Assembly (NCBI RefSeq): GCF_937958065.1
Contig: NZ_CALFXI010000061.1
Span: 62,001 to 126,000 of the forward strand
Length of the DNA: 64,000 bases
From: an uncultured Steroidobacter sp.
Lineage (GTDB): Bacteria > Pseudomonadota > Gammaproteobacteria > Steroidobacterales > Steroidobacteraceae
Reading direction: 5' to 3'
Part shown: positions 34,973 to 44,490 of the stretch, piece after piece
Position numbering within the stretch: position 1 is the first letter of the stretch
How the letters are laid out: the number at the start of each line of letters is the position of its first letter
Program-made: the position numbers and the translations under genes
Notes under the pieces: generated by a model
Databases searched by the model: none
The model's input: only the letters and a program-made list of their open reading frames with translations
Told to the model about the DNA's origin: nothing

Positions 34973-36908
34973 GCTGAGTCGCCAGCGGCGTCGGGCCGTA
35001 ACGTAAGCTCACATACACCGATTGCACTTCCGCCAGCCGCGCGGCCAGTTCCGGCCGTGCCTGCGCCGCGCGCGTGACGTAATCATTTGGCCCTTCGTGC
35101 GGCTGGCGTGGCACGCCCAGTTTCGCGAGCTTCCGGCACAACTGCTCATAGACATGCGCGACCGGGTCGCGCGCCCGCGGCTTGAACTTCCAGGCGAGAT
35201 ACACCGACAGGATGGCGAAGAAGCCGAGCAGGGCGACGATTAAGCCGATCGCCAGATATTCCAGGCGCGGATTCTTGATGTTGAGCTTCTCCAGCAGCCA
35301 GGTCTGCTGAGCTTCGCCGAACTCGACGATCTGGTTGTTCCAGAACGTGCTGGCCGCGTCCCACGCCATTCGCAGCTGCGACAACACCGCGCTCTGACGC
35401 AGCACTCTGCCTGGAACCTCTTCCTCGGAGGAGATGGCAGCATCCAGGCCGCGCTCGATGCGCTCGGGCGCGATCGCGGCGGTGGGATCGATGCGCTGCC
35501 AGCCGCGGCCTTCCAACCAGACCTCGGACCACGCATGCGCATCGGACTGGCGCACGATGAAATAGCCGCCCATGGGATTGAATTCGCCGCCCTGATAGCC
35601 GGTCACAACGCGGGCCGGAATGCCGGCGGCGCGTGCCATCACGGTGAAGGCCGCCGCGAAGTGTTCGCAGAAGCCGCGCTTGCTGTTGAACAGAAAGTCG
35701 TCGACGGCGTTCTCGTCCAGCGCCGGCGGCTGCAGGGTGTAATAGAACTCTTCGCTGCCGAATTTGGTGAGCACCGACTGGATGAATGCTTCGTCACTGC
35801 CCGCGCTCGCGCGCATCTGGCGAGCGAGCTCGATGGTGCGGGTGTTCCGATTGCGCGGGATGTATGTGTCCAGAAGTCGCTGCTCCTTGCGGAGCTCGGT
35901 GGTCGTGACGTACGTGGGGGCCGATTCCAGGTCGAACGACGTCAACACGGAAATCTGCGACTGGCGTGCATAGAGCTGGAAGTCTTCTCCGCGAAAGGCA
36001 CGCGCGTGATCCCAGCCTGTGACCATATCGAGCGCGAAGATCCAGTTGCGCCTCTGCGGCTCCAGCGAAATTCGATAGCTGTAGGTGGCCCCGGACGAAG
36101 CGATGTGCTGCGGCGTTTCGCGGGCGCCCGTGTAACGCCAGGTGCGTCCGTCGAACTGGTGCATCACCGGGCCGCGCCAATACCGTTCGCGCGGTGGTGG
36201 CGCTTCACCGTCGAATTTCACGCGAAACGCGATCGCGCTGGACAAGCTCAACTCGGAGACATCGCCCGGGGTCATCTCCTCGCTCAGACCGGTAATGGCC
36301 TGCTGGCGTGCCGGCACTGCCCAGAATTGTCCGGGCAGACGCGGGAAGAATAGAAACAGCAGCGCGGCCAGCGGCACTGCCTGCAGAAACATTTTTGCCG
36401 TCGTCGTGGCCGCTTCGCGGATCGGCATCACCTCGGTCTGATGGATGCGCATCAGCGTCATCGTCAGCAGTCCCGCCGTGAACAGCATGTACGGCAGTAA
36501 CAGCATGTTCTGGTTGTAGAGGAAGATGGCGAACAGCGCGAAGTAGGACAGAAACACCACCACGGTCAGATCGCGGACCGACCGGGTTTCCAGCAGCTTC
36601 ATGCCGGCCATCACGATCAGCAGGGAGGTGCCGGCGTCGATGCCGTTGAGGGTGCGATAGCCGGCGAGCACGCCGAGCAGCGCGGCGAACGCGATGCCGG
36701 TACAGAGCCACCTCGGTGGCAACGGCCAGTGCTTGATCTCGGCGGTCATCCTGAATGCCGCGGCGAGCGCGGCGATCAGCATCGTCCAGGCCGCGATGTG
36801 ACCGAAGTGCGGCGCCACCGCGAGTGCCAGGCTGGCGATGACCCAGACGAGCCGCTGCCCGAGCGGCGTCAGTTGCTGCAGGTGATTTTCCAGCGTGACG
36901 GTGCTCAT
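34932..36908 (-). CDS. TgpA-like transglutaminase (DUF3488 membrane + transglutaminase domain)
   Basis: About 658 residues. Six or so N-terminal helices form the DUF3488 part, then a periplasmic transglutaminase-like domain with the triad Cys414 (RGFCEHFAAAF), His458 (DAHAWSEVWL) and Asp474 (RIDPTAA). A further membrane helix lies near residue 550, followed by a DUF4129-like tail. Pseudomonas TgpA has this architecture and is essential there. I chose the ATG at 36908, which overlaps the DUF58 gene stop as ATGA, over an in-frame start at 37088 that would sit inside that gene. Forms an operon moxR-DUF58-tgpA. Confidence 0.9.
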   Translation of the reverse strand: MSTVTLENHLQQLTPLGQRLVWVIASLALAVAPHFGHIAAWTMLIAALAAAFRMTAEIKHWPLPPRWLCTGIAFAALLGVLAGYRTLNGIDAGTSLLIVMAGMKLLETRSVRDLTVVVFLSYFALFAIFLYNQNMLLLPYMLFTAGLLTMTLMRIHQTEVMPIREAATTTAKMFLQAVPLAALLFLFFPRLPGQFWAVPARQQAITGLSEEMTPGDVSELSLSSAIAFRVKFDGEAPPPRERYWRGPVMHQFDGRTWRYTGARETPQHIASSGATYSYRISLEPQRRNWIFALDMVTGWDHARAFRGEDFQLYARQSQISVLTSFDLESAPTYVTTTELRKEQRLLDTYIPRNRNTRTIELARQMRASAGSDEAFIQSVLTKFGSEEFYYTLQPPALDENAVDDFLFNSKRGFCEHFAAAFTVMARAAGIPARVVTGYQGGEFNPMGGYFIVRQSDAHAWSEVWLEGRGWQRIDPTAAIAPERIERGLDAAISSEEEVPGRVLRQSAVLSQLRMAWDAASTFWNNQIVEFGEAQQTWLLEKLNIKNPRLEYLAIGLIVALLGFFAILSVYLAWKFKPRARDPVAHVYEQLCRKLAKLGVPRQPHEGPNDYVTRAAQARPELAARLAEVQSVYVSLRYGPTPLATQLSRLKFLVNQLEA

Positions 36909-37888
36909 GCCTCGAACAACGCCAATGCAGTCAGACAACGCTGCCGATGAGCAGGACCGATGTTGGCTGGAATGTCCACGCCGGGCAGTTTCAAGGCGTA
37001 CGCGCGGCCCGCCGCGTAGGCGTCCTCGATCCAACGGCACAGCTGCGACAAACGCGCTTCGGTGCCGAGACCGGCGAGTGCATCCCAATCGAACACGTGC
37101 GATGTGACGGCGGTGCCGGCGTACACCTTTATTTGCAGCCCCTGCTCACGCGCATAAGCCTTCCACGCAATTCGCCGGGGTGAATCTCCGGGATGAAACG
37201 GCCGTAAGCCCGCGAACTCTTCATCGCCTCGCGCGGAGTCCTGCGCGCCGCCTGTATCTGTTTCCACGGGCGGCGGCGACACGCCGCGAGCGGCGGGCTT
37301 TGGATAGACCACGCACGTGAGATCCATGTGAACATGAGCCCACGCGCGAAACAGGCTGAAAGGATGCCGCGTGCTGATCTCGAAGTGGTCGAGCGTCAGC
37401 ATGCCTCGCTTGGGCGCGGGCAGGTGCAGGTCGAATACGGCTCGCCCGTTCGCCGCAATGAGCTGCGGCTTGGTGGGCTCGCCGTGATCGTTTGCGATGC
37501 TCAGTTCGTGACGAGCCAGCGGCGCGGTGTTTTCCACTGCGATATGGAACGTCGCTTCGTTGCCGGCGAACACCGGCTCGCTGCTGGCGGAGCGGATCAC
37601 GATGCCGGACAGAGTGCGATGACAGTAATGCATGGCGGTAAGCGCCAGCGAGCCGAGCAGGAACGTCAGGCCCAGCGCCAGGTTGTTTGCATAGTTCATC
37701 GCGCCGATGAACATGGCCGCCAGCATCAGCGCGAACGCGACGCCCATGCCGGTCGGCAGGATATAGATGCGCCGGCTGGGCAAGGTCAGCGGATCGACAT
37801 CGATGCCATGACGCTTGCGAGCCCAGCGACGAGAGAACTGTCGCAGCCGGCGCATCAGGCCGAAGTCGAGATTGAGGCTCAAGTTCAT
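36905..37888 (-). CDS. DUF58 family membrane protein
   Basis: A 327-residue protein with two N-terminal helices (LPTGMGVAFALMLAAMFIG and ALGLTFLLGSLALTAMHY) and a beta-rich then DUF58 region containing DEEFAGLRPFHPGDSPRRIAWKAYAR, the family core. DUF58 proteins are nearly always encoded between a MoxR ATPase and a transglutaminase or vWA protein, as here; they are thought to take part in MoxR-dependent assembly or activation of envelope proteins. No vWA gene is present in this cluster. Confidence 0.87.
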   Translation of the reverse strand: MNLSLNLDFGLMRRLRQFSRRWARKRHGIDVDPLTLPSRRIYILPTGMGVAFALMLAAMFIGAMNYANNLALGLTFLLGSLALTAMHYCHRTLSGIVIRSASSEPVFAGNEATFHIAVENTAPLARHELSIANDHGEPTKPQLIAANGRAVFDLHLPAPKRGMLTLDHFEISTRHPFSLFRAWAHVHMDLTCVVYPKPAARGVSPPPVETDTGGAQDSARGDEEFAGLRPFHPGDSPRRIAWKAYAREQGLQIKVYAGTAVTSHVFDWDALAGLGTEARLSQLCRWIEDAYAAGRAYALKLPGVDIPANIGPAHRQRCLTALALFEA

Positions 37889-37915
37889 GGCCGCGCGACC
37901 GCCGGGTGTGGGCGA

Positions 37916-38872
37916 CTAGGGCACCGCGACTTGTTTCAGGACGAACTGGCCGATTTCGGTGGGCGTCTTGGGCGCGGTTTCGTCACGAGGCTTGAGGCGA
38001 TGACCGACGACTGCGGCGAGCACGGCCTGCACGTCTTCGGGCATGACGCCCTGATGGCCGTGAATCAATGCCCACGCCTGGGCTGCTCGCAACAAGCCAA
38101 TGGAGGCGCGAGGCGAGATGCCGGCTTCGAACAACGGAGACTCGCGCGTGTAACGAACGAGGGCCTGTACGTAATCGAGCAGCGCATCGGAGACGTGCAC
38201 CTTCGGCACCATCGTTTGCATCAACAGCAGCTGCTGAGGCGACAACGTTGGCGCGAGCGTCGCGACCAGATCGCGACGGTCCTGGCCGAGCAGCAGCTGA
38301 CGTTCCAGCGCCGGATCGGGATAGCCGAGCTCGATACGCATCAGGAAACGGTCGAGCTGCGACTCCGGCAACGGATACGTGCCGATCTGATACACCGGAT
38401 TCTGGGTCGCGATCACAAAGAACGGTGCCGCCAACGGATAAGTGGCGCCATCCGCAGTGACCTGATGTTCTTCCATCGCCTCCAGCAACGCGCTCTGCGC
38501 TTTGGGCGTGGCGCGATTCACTTCGTCCGCGAGCACCAGTTGCGAGAACACCGGGCCTTTGTGGAACTGGAAGGTGCCGGTCTCACGATCGAAGACGGAG
38601 ATGCCGATGATGTCGGCGGGCAGCAGGTCGCTGGTGAACTGGATGCGTTGATAAGAGAGGCCCAGCGACTCGGCGAGCGCATGCGCCAGGGTGGTCTTGC
38701 CGACGCCGGGAATGTCTTCGATGAGCAGATGACCGCGCGCGAGCAGGCACGAGATGCACAGGCGCACCTGATGCTCCTTGCCCAGGATCACCCGATTGAG
38801 CTGCGCCGTGGTGGCGGCGATCAGCTCGATGGGGTCGGCCTGCGTGATCAGAGTAGGAATGGCGGAATTCAT
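37916..38872 (-). CDS. MoxR-family AAA+ ATPase
   Basis: A 318-residue cytoplasmic AAA+ protein. Walker A DIPGVGKT is at residues 53-60, Walker B LVLADE at 112-117, and FVIATQNPVYQIGTYPLPESQLDRF carries sensor 1. MoxR ATPases act as chaperones for metal insertion or assembly of partner proteins, typically with DUF58 and vWA proteins. It is the first gene of a three-gene operon with DUF58 and the transglutaminase. One of the long palindromes lies 127 bp upstream. Confidence 0.9.
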   Translation of the reverse strand: MNSAIPTLITQADPIELIAATTAQLNRVILGKEHQVRLCISCLLARGHLLIEDIPGVGKTTLAHALAESLGLSYQRIQFTSDLLPADIIGISVFDRETGTFQFHKGPVFSQLVLADEVNRATPKAQSALLEAMEEHQVTADGATYPLAAPFFVIATQNPVYQIGTYPLPESQLDRFLMRIELGYPDPALERQLLLGQDRRDLVATLAPTLSPQQLLLMQTMVPKVHVSDALLDYVQALVRYTRESPLFEAGISPRASIGLLRAAQAWALIHGHQGVMPEDVQAVLAAVVGHRLKPRDETAPKTPTEIGQFVLKQVAVP

Positions 38873-39212
38873 GCGCTCTCCGGCTTCGCTCGCCGGCCAG
38901 TGTCGGCACTACGGCGTGAAATGCAAGTAGGTAGTTCGCATTCGCGCCAGAAGGCATGGCAGATTCGCTAGATACAGACAGAGAAGAATCAGTGGCTCGC
39001 GTCGCCTGCGGTGGGTATGCCCTCCCGGCACCGCGACGCACGCCGTCGCTCCGCTTCGCTCGCGCTGACGCGCGCGACTTTGCTGTACTTCCCTGTAGCT
39101 GCTAATGGACCACCGTCCCTGGATGGATCCATTTGCCGGGAGGGCACACCCACCGCAGGCGACGCCTCAATGGCGATGGGTGCATCGAGCGAGAAGAGGA
39201 AGAGCTCTAGCT
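38873..39212. other. 340-bp non-coding gap between valS and moxR
   Basis: Both flanking genes are on the minus strand. No plausible gene was seen. The right half is filled by the long palindrome at 38999-39165. The remaining 126 bp before moxR should hold its promoter, but no convincing -35/-10 pair was identified. Confidence 0.7.
38999..39165. repeat. Long imperfect palindrome, member 1 of a dispersed family
   Basis: Left arm 38999-39030 and right arm 39134-39165 are complementary at 31 of 32 positions. The outer ends read GCGTCGCC and the inner ends CCGGCA/TGCCGG, as in the pair at 44.5-45.1 kb. The 103-nt interior has smaller stems: GCGACG-CACGC-CGTCGC near 39033-39049 and AATGGA...TCCATT near 39104-39133. 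It lies downstream of valS and upstream of moxR. Confidence 0.85.
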
Positions 39213-42020
39213 CTACAACTTGCTGACCATCTGTTCCTGCTCGTCCAGCTGCGCGATCTGGCGGTTGAACTCGGCAATGCGTTCGTGCACCTCCGCGACC
39301 ACTTCCGGCTTGGCGTTCGCGACGAAGTTCGGATTGTCGAGCTTGCCCTGCTCACGCTTGAGGTCCTGTTCGACCTTGGCTTTGCGCTTGCGCAACCGGG
39401 CCAGCTCCGCTTGCGGATCGGAGATCAGGCCGGCCAGCGGAGACGAGATCGTGCGGCGATCGATGATGGCCGTCGCCGAGGGCGGCAGCGATGCATCGCT
39501 CGGCAGAATCTTCAGCTCGCCGATCTTGCCCACCCCGCGGACCACATCGAGGCTCGCCGAGAGCGACGCCGCGTCGCTCGCTTCCGGCGACTGGAAGGCG
39601 ACGACGATCTCACGAGACTGAGGAATATCCAGCTGCCCCCGAATCTGACGGGCGCCCAGGATCACCGCCTTGATTGGAGCGATCGCGGCTTCAGCCGCGG
39701 CATCGCGCGTGAACTCGGCGGCAGTCGGATAGGACTGCAACATGATCGTCTCGCCTTTGATGCCGGCCATCGGCGCCACGGACTGCCAGATCTCTTCGGT
39801 GATGAAGGGCATCAGCGGATGTAACAAACGCAAATACGCTTCGAGCACGACCGCCAGCGTTTCGCGCGTGCCGCGCTTCTGCGCATCGCTCGACTGTTCG
39901 GACTGCAGCGTCGGCTTCGACAGCTCCAGATACCAGTCGCAGTACTCGTACCAGGCGAACTCATACAGGGCCTGCGCGGCGAGGTCGAAACGATATTCGG
40001 CCAGGCGGGCACGCACTTCCTCGATGGTCGCGCCCAGGCGCGAGCGGATCCAACGATCAGCGGCGGAGTATTCGACCGGACCCGTCGCGGCAGAGGGGGG
40101 CGCGCTCTCCAGATTCATCATCACGTAGCGCGCGGCGTTCCACAGCTTGTTACAAAAGTTGCGATAGCCTTCGATGCGGCCGAGATCGAAACGAATGTCT
40201 CGGCCCATGGTGGCGAGCGCGCAGAACGTAAAGCGCAGCGCGTCGGCGCCATAGGAAGGAATGCCGTTCGGGAACTGCTTGCGCGTGGCCTTCTCGATCT
40301 TGTCCTTGGTCTGCTGGGGCTGCATCAGCCCCGTGGTGCGCTTGGCGACCAGCGATTCCAGATCGATGCCGTCGATCAGATCGAGCGGATCGATGATGTT
40401 GCCCTTGGACTTGGACATCTTGTCGCCGTTCTCGTCCCGGATCAGGCCGGTGATGTACACCTCGCGGAACGGCACGTCGCCGGCGAACTTCAGGCCCATC
40501 ATGATCATGCGGGCCACCCAGAAGAAAATGATGTCGAAGCCCGTGACCAGCACGCTGGTGGGGTAGAGCGTCTTGAGCTCCGGGGTCTGTTCCGGCCAGC
40601 CCAGCGTCGAGAACGGCCACAGCGCCGAGGAGAACCACGTATCGAGCACGTCTTCGTCACGCTTGAGCGTCACGTCGCGGCCCAGCTTGGCGCGCGCTTG
40701 TTCCCTGGCTTGCGCTTCGGTGCGAGCGACGTAGTGATTGCCTTGATCGTCATACCAGGCCGGGATCTGGTGGCCCCACCACAGCTGGCGGCTGATGCAC
40801 CAGTCCTGGATGTTTTCCATCCACTGGTAATACGTTTTCGACCAGTTCTCCGGCACGAAACGAATGCGGCCGTCCTGCACACACTTGATCGCCGGCTCGG
40901 CGAGCGGCGCGATGCGCACGTACCACTGATCGGTGAGCCAAGGCTCGAGCACCGCATTGCTGCGATCGCCCCGTGGCACCTGCAGCTTGTGCGGCTCGAT
41001 CTTTTCGACCAGTCCCAGCGCTTCGAGATCGGCGATGACCTGCTTGCGCGCAACGAAGCGGTCGAGGCCGCGATACTTCTCGGGCACCTCGTCGTTGAGC
41101 GCGGCGTTGGCGTCGAAGATATTGATCAGCGGCAGCGAATGACGCACGCCGATCTGGTAGTCGTTGAAATCATGGCCCGGAGTGATCTTGACGCAGCCGG
41201 AGCCGAACGCCGGATCGACGTAATCGTCGGCGATGATGGGGATGAGCCGGTTGGTCAACGGCAGGCGGATCTTCTTGCCGATGAGATGTTTGTAGCGCTC
41301 GTCCTCGGGATGCACGGCCACCGCGGTGTCGCCGAGCATGGTTTCCGGGCGCGTGGTGGCCACCACCAGGTACTGGTCCTCGCCCTCGACCGGATAGATG
41401 GTGTCGCCACTGCCTTCGATGGGATAACGGAAATGCCACAGGGAGCCTTGCTCCTCCTGCGCGATCACCTCCAGGTCGGACAGGGCCGTGTGCAGCACCG
41501 GATCCCAGTTCACCAGGCGCTTGCCGCGATAGATCAGCCCGTCTTCATACAAACGCACGAAGACTTCGGTGACGGCCTCGGACAAACCCTCGTCCATGGT
41601 GAAGCGGTCGCGTGACCAGTCGACGGAATTGCCGATGCGGCGCTCCTGGCGAGAAATGGTGTCGCCCGACTGGGCCTTCCATTCCCACACGCGTTTGACG
41701 AACGCTTCCCGCCCGATGTCACGACGATGCGTGCCCGCGGCGTCCAGCTGTCGCTCGACGACCATCTGGGTGGCGATGCCGGCGTGGTCGGTGCCCGGCT
41801 GCCACAGCGTGTTCTCGCCCTGCATGCGGTGCTGGCGGGTGAGCACGTCCATCAGCGTGTGCTGAAAGGCGTGACCCATGTGCAGCGTGCCGGTCACGTT
41901 CGGCGGCGGAATGACGATGCTATAGGGCGCGCCCTGGCCCGAGGGTTTGAACCAGCCGTGCGACTCCCATCGCTCGTAGGTGCGCTGTTCGATGTCCTTG
42001 GGGTCGTAGGTTTTTTGCAT
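39213..42020 (-). CDS. valS: Valyl-tRNA synthetase
   Basis: A 935-residue class I synthetase, the expected length. The HIGH-type motif is HMGH at residues 47-50 (PNVTGTLHMGHAFQ), and KMSKSKGN is present about two-thirds of the way in. The editing domain lies between them (TTRPETMLGDTAVAVHPED). The C-terminal coiled-coil tRNA arm (LARLRKRKAKVEQDLKREQ) is complete. Located downstream of a hairpin and SDR gene on the same strand; no T-box or leader element was seen. Confidence 0.97.
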   Translation of the reverse strand: MQKTYDPKDIEQRTYERWESHGWFKPSGQGAPYSIVIPPPNVTGTLHMGHAFQHTLMDVLTRQHRMQGENTLWQPGTDHAGIATQMVVERQLDAAGTHRRDIGREAFVKRVWEWKAQSGDTISRQERRIGNSVDWSRDRFTMDEGLSEAVTEVFVRLYEDGLIYRGKRLVNWDPVLHTALSDLEVIAQEEQGSLWHFRYPIEGSGDTIYPVEGEDQYLVVATTRPETMLGDTAVAVHPEDERYKHLIGKKIRLPLTNRLIPIIADDYVDPAFGSGCVKITPGHDFNDYQIGVRHSLPLINIFDANAALNDEVPEKYRGLDRFVARKQVIADLEALGLVEKIEPHKLQVPRGDRSNAVLEPWLTDQWYVRIAPLAEPAIKCVQDGRIRFVPENWSKTYYQWMENIQDWCISRQLWWGHQIPAWYDDQGNHYVARTEAQAREQARAKLGRDVTLKRDEDVLDTWFSSALWPFSTLGWPEQTPELKTLYPTSVLVTGFDIIFFWVARMIMMGLKFAGDVPFREVYITGLIRDENGDKMSKSKGNIIDPLDLIDGIDLESLVAKRTTGLMQPQQTKDKIEKATRKQFPNGIPSYGADALRFTFCALATMGRDIRFDLGRIEGYRNFCNKLWNAARYVMMNLESAPPSAATGPVEYSAADRWIRSRLGATIEEVRARLAEYRFDLAAQALYEFAWYEYCDWYLELSKPTLQSEQSSDAQKRGTRETLAVVLEAYLRLLHPLMPFITEEIWQSVAPMAGIKGETIMLQSYPTAAEFTRDAAAEAAIAPIKAVILGARQIRGQLDIPQSREIVVAFQSPEASDAASLSASLDVVRGVGKIGELKILPSDASLPPSATAIIDRRTISSPLAGLISDPQAELARLRKRKAKVEQDLKREQGKLDNPNFVANAKPEVVAEVHERIAEFNRQIAQLDEQEQMVSKL

Positions 42021-42103
42021 GATGGGGCAGAAGGCGGAAAACAGCTGGTTAGTATAGCCGCCGCCACCTTCGTTCGCGGGCCGCCGCCGAATCCCGTAAA
42101 GCT

Positions 42104-42126
42104 GCGGGCCGGCTCAGCCGGCCCGC
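42104..42126 (-). terminator. Terminator-like hairpin after the SDR gene
   Basis: A perfect 10-bp GC-rich stem GCGGGCCGGC/GCCGGCCCGC with a 3-nt loop, 20 bp past the SDR stop on the minus strand. The downstream minus-strand sequence (CAGCTTTACGG) is only weakly T-rich. Confidence 0.5.
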
Positions 42127-42146
42127 TCCTGCCCCTGGCGGAGCCC

Positions 42147-42920
42147 TTACAGGAACATGCCGCCCGAGGCTTCGATGCGCTGGGCATTGATCCAGCGGTT
42201 TTCCGGCGACAGCAGCGAGGCGACCACGCCGCCGATGTCTTCCGGCCGGCCGACCCGGCCGAGCGCGGTCTGCGAGGCGATCAGATCGTTCACCTGCTTG
42301 TTGTCCCGGACCAGGCCGCCGCCGAAGTCGGTCTCGATCGCGCCCGGGGCGACGATGTTGACGGCGATGCCGCGGCCGCCGAGCTCCTTGGCCTGATAGC
42401 GGGTCAGTACTTCCATGGCGCCCTTCATGGCGGCATAGGCCGCATACCCGGGCAGCGCGAAGCGGGCGAGGCCGGAAGAAATGTTCACGATCCGGCCGCC
42501 GTCGGCCAGCACCGGCAACAGCTTCTGCGTCAGGAAAAACGGGCCTTTCAGGTGGATGTTCACCAGCTCGTCGAACTGCGCCTCGGTGGTTTCGGCGAAG
42601 GCCGCATGAATGCCGATGCCGGCGTTGTTCACCAGGAAATCGAAACGGTCGCGCTGCCAGCGGCTCTTCAGCACTTCGCGGACCTGCGCCACGAACTGAT
42701 CGAAGCTCGACACAACGCTGACATCGAGCTGCAGCGCCGCCGCGCGTCGGCCGGACTTCTCGATCTCGGCGACCACGTCTTCGGCTTCCTTGCGATTGCT
42801 CCGGTAGGTCAGGAGCACATCGATGCCCCGCCGCGCGGACTGCAAAGCCATGTCTCGGCCGAGACCGCGGCTGCCGCCGGTGATGAGGGCGATAGGCGCC
42901 GAGGCGTTCGAGGTATTCAT
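42147..42920 (-). CDS. Short-chain dehydrogenase/reductase
   Basis: A 257-residue classical SDR. The cofactor loop TGGSRGLG is at 14-21, NNAG at 98-101, and the catalytic Ser149, Tyr162 and Lys166 (YAAMK) are in place. Arg following the loop and the absence of an acidic residue at the end of strand 2 suggest NADP(H). The ATG at 42920 has an excellent AAGGAG ribosome binding site, while an in-frame start at 43052 would run into the regulator gene. It is divergent from a LysR gene and is its likely target. Substrate unknown. Confidence 0.9.
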   Translation of the reverse strand: MNTSNASAPIALITGGSRGLGRDMALQSARRGIDVLLTYRSNRKEAEDVVAEIEKSGRRAAALQLDVSVVSSFDQFVAQVREVLKSRWQRDRFDFLVNNAGIGIHAAFAETTEAQFDELVNIHLKGPFFLTQKLLPVLADGGRIVNISSGLARFALPGYAAYAAMKGAMEVLTRYQAKELGGRGIAVNIVAPGAIETDFGGGLVRDNKQVNDLIASQTALGRVGRPEDIGGVVASLLSPENRWINAQRIEASGGMFL

Positions 42921-43009
42921 TGTTGACTCCTTGTTGGGGTGGGGGTGAGCGACGGAAAGCAGCTTATTGATCCGATAACGGCTGATAAATCGGCTGATCT
43001 TGATCGCAG

Positions 43010-43028
43010 TGTTCGTATAATCCGAACA
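43010..43028. promoter_or_regulatory. Palindromic operator with embedded -10 between SDR and LysR genes
   Basis: TGTTCG and CGAACA form a perfect 6+6 inverted repeat separated by 7 bases, the spacing of LysR-type boxes. Inside lies TATAAT (43016-43021), a consensus -10 for the plus-strand LysR gene whose ATG is at 43051. A matching -35 is not clear. Binding here would cover the regulator's own promoter, suggesting autoregulation and control of the divergent SDR gene. Confidence 0.5.
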
Positions 43029-43050
43029 ATCACCCGGTAAGGTTCTCCTC

Positions 43051-43962
43051 ATGAATCAACTCGAAGCCATGCAGATCTTCGTCCGCGTCGCCGAGCTCTC
43101 CAGCTATACGCGGGCGGCGGAAAGTCTGGGCATGCCCAAGGCGAGCATGTCCACGGCGGTCCAGCAGCTGGAGAGCGAGTTCGGCACTCAACTGCTGCAT
43201 CGGACCACGCGCAAGGTGCAGATGACGCTCGATGGACGCGCCTGTTACGAGCGCTGCAAGGATCTGCTCGCCGACATGGACGAGCTGCGCTCGATGTTTC
43301 AGCAGGGCCCGCAGGCATTGCGCGGACGGTTGCGCGTCGATATGCCTACGGGCATCGCGCGCACCACGGTCATTCCGCACCTGACCGAGTTCATGCGGCA
43401 ACATCCGTTACTCGAAATCGAGTTGAGCTGCACGGATCGCAAAGTGGATCTGGTGCGCGAAGGATTCGACTGCGTGATGCGCGTCGGCTCGGTGGACGAT
43501 CTCAGTCTCATCGCACGCCCGCTCGGCGCGTTTGCGGTCACGAACTGCGCAAGTCCCGAATACGTTCGCACGCACGGCATGCCACGCACTGTCGAAGATC
43601 TCGCGCATCATCAGCTGATCCACTATGTCGGCACGTTCGGCGCGAAGCCGATGGGCTTCGAATATTACGACGGCGTCGCTTACCGCACCGTGGACATGCC
43701 CGGTGCGATCACGGTCAACAGCGCGGAGGCGTATCAGGAAACCTGCCTGGCAGGCTTGGGCATCATTCAGGCACCGGGGCCCGGCATGCGGAAGTTGATC
43801 GAGCAGGGCCTGCTCGTCGAAGTCGCACCCGAGTTGCGCGCCGAGCCAATGCCGGTCTGGCTGCTGTACGCGCAGCGGCGCAATCTGTCACGGCGCGTGC
43901 AGGTCTTCATGAGCTGGATCGCGGACCTGCTGAAGCCGTATTTGCTGCCGCTGACTGTCTGA
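43051..43962 (+). CDS. LysR-family transcriptional regulator
   Basis: A 303-residue regulator. The N-terminal winged helix-turn-helix spans about residues 1-60 (MQIFVRVAELSSYTRAAESLGMPKASMSTAVQQLE-type pattern), followed by a linker helix and a periplasmic-binding-like effector domain. The ATG at 43051 matches family N-termini. It is transcribed away from the SDR gene with 130 bp between, containing a palindromic candidate operator. It probably controls that gene and itself. The ligand is unknown. Confidence 0.92.
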   Translation: MNQLEAMQIFVRVAELSSYTRAAESLGMPKASMSTAVQQLESEFGTQLLHRTTRKVQMTLDGRACYERCKDLLADMDELRSMFQQGPQALRGRLRVDMPTGIARTTVIPHLTEFMRQHPLLEIELSCTDRKVDLVREGFDCVMRVGSVDDLSLIARPLGAFAVTNCASPEYVRTHGMPRTVEDLAHHQLIHYVGTFGAKPMGFEYYDGVAYRTVDMPGAITVNSAEAYQETCLAGLGIIQAPGPGMRKLIEQGLLVEVAPELRAEPMPVWLLYAQRRNLSRRVQVFMSWIADLLKPYLLPLTV

Positions 43963-44004
43963 TTTGAAGCGCTATCATCCTGGAACAGAAGTCGAGGAGC
44001 GACG

Positions 44005-44445
44005 ATGAGCCGGTTCCGTTATTTCCTGCGAACGCGTTACAGCGAGTGCGATGCCCAGAAGGTCGTGTTCAATTCCCGCTACGGCGACTACACCGACCTC
44101 GCCACGGCGGAGTTCTTTCGCGCGCTGGGCTATGAAAAGGAAATGCAAACCGGCGAGCTGGATTTCCAGCTGGTGAAACAAACGACGCAATGGCGCGCGC
44201 CGGCGCGCTACGACCAGGTGCTGGAAATTTCAGTCTCGACGAAGCACCTCGGCAACACCTCGTTCACATTGGCGACGGAGTTTCGATTGGCAGGGGAGGA
44301 GAAGGTGATCGTCGAGGTGGAAACGGTGTACGTGCATGTCGATCATCACACGCTGCAGAAGTCGCCGCTGCCGGCACCGCTACGATCAGCAATGGAACGT
44401 GGTGCGTCGAATGTGACGATCGATCACGCTGCGTATCTCTCTTGA
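44005..44445 (+). CDS. Hotdog-fold acyl-CoA thioesterase (YbgC/FadM-like)
   Basis: A 146-residue protein of the 4HBT type. The active-site segment RYSECDAQKVVFNSRYGDY has the Asp seen in YbgC-like thioesterases, and DQVLEISVSTKHLGNTSF follows. It would hydrolyse acyl-CoA thioesters in the cytoplasm. A clear GAGGAG ribosome binding site precedes the ATG at 44005. It is followed by a 695-bp non-coding region full of hairpins. Confidence 0.87.
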   Translation: MSRFRYFLRTRYSECDAQKVVFNSRYGDYTDLATAEFFRALGYEKEMQTGELDFQLVKQTTQWRAPARYDQVLEISVSTKHLGNTSFTLATEFRLAGEEKVIVEVETVYVHVDHHTLQKSPLPAPLRSAMERGASNVTIDHAAYLS

Positions 44446-44490
44446 ACGTTTGCGTTGGCTGTTGGGTTGAGGTTGTCCCCGGAGAGCGTT

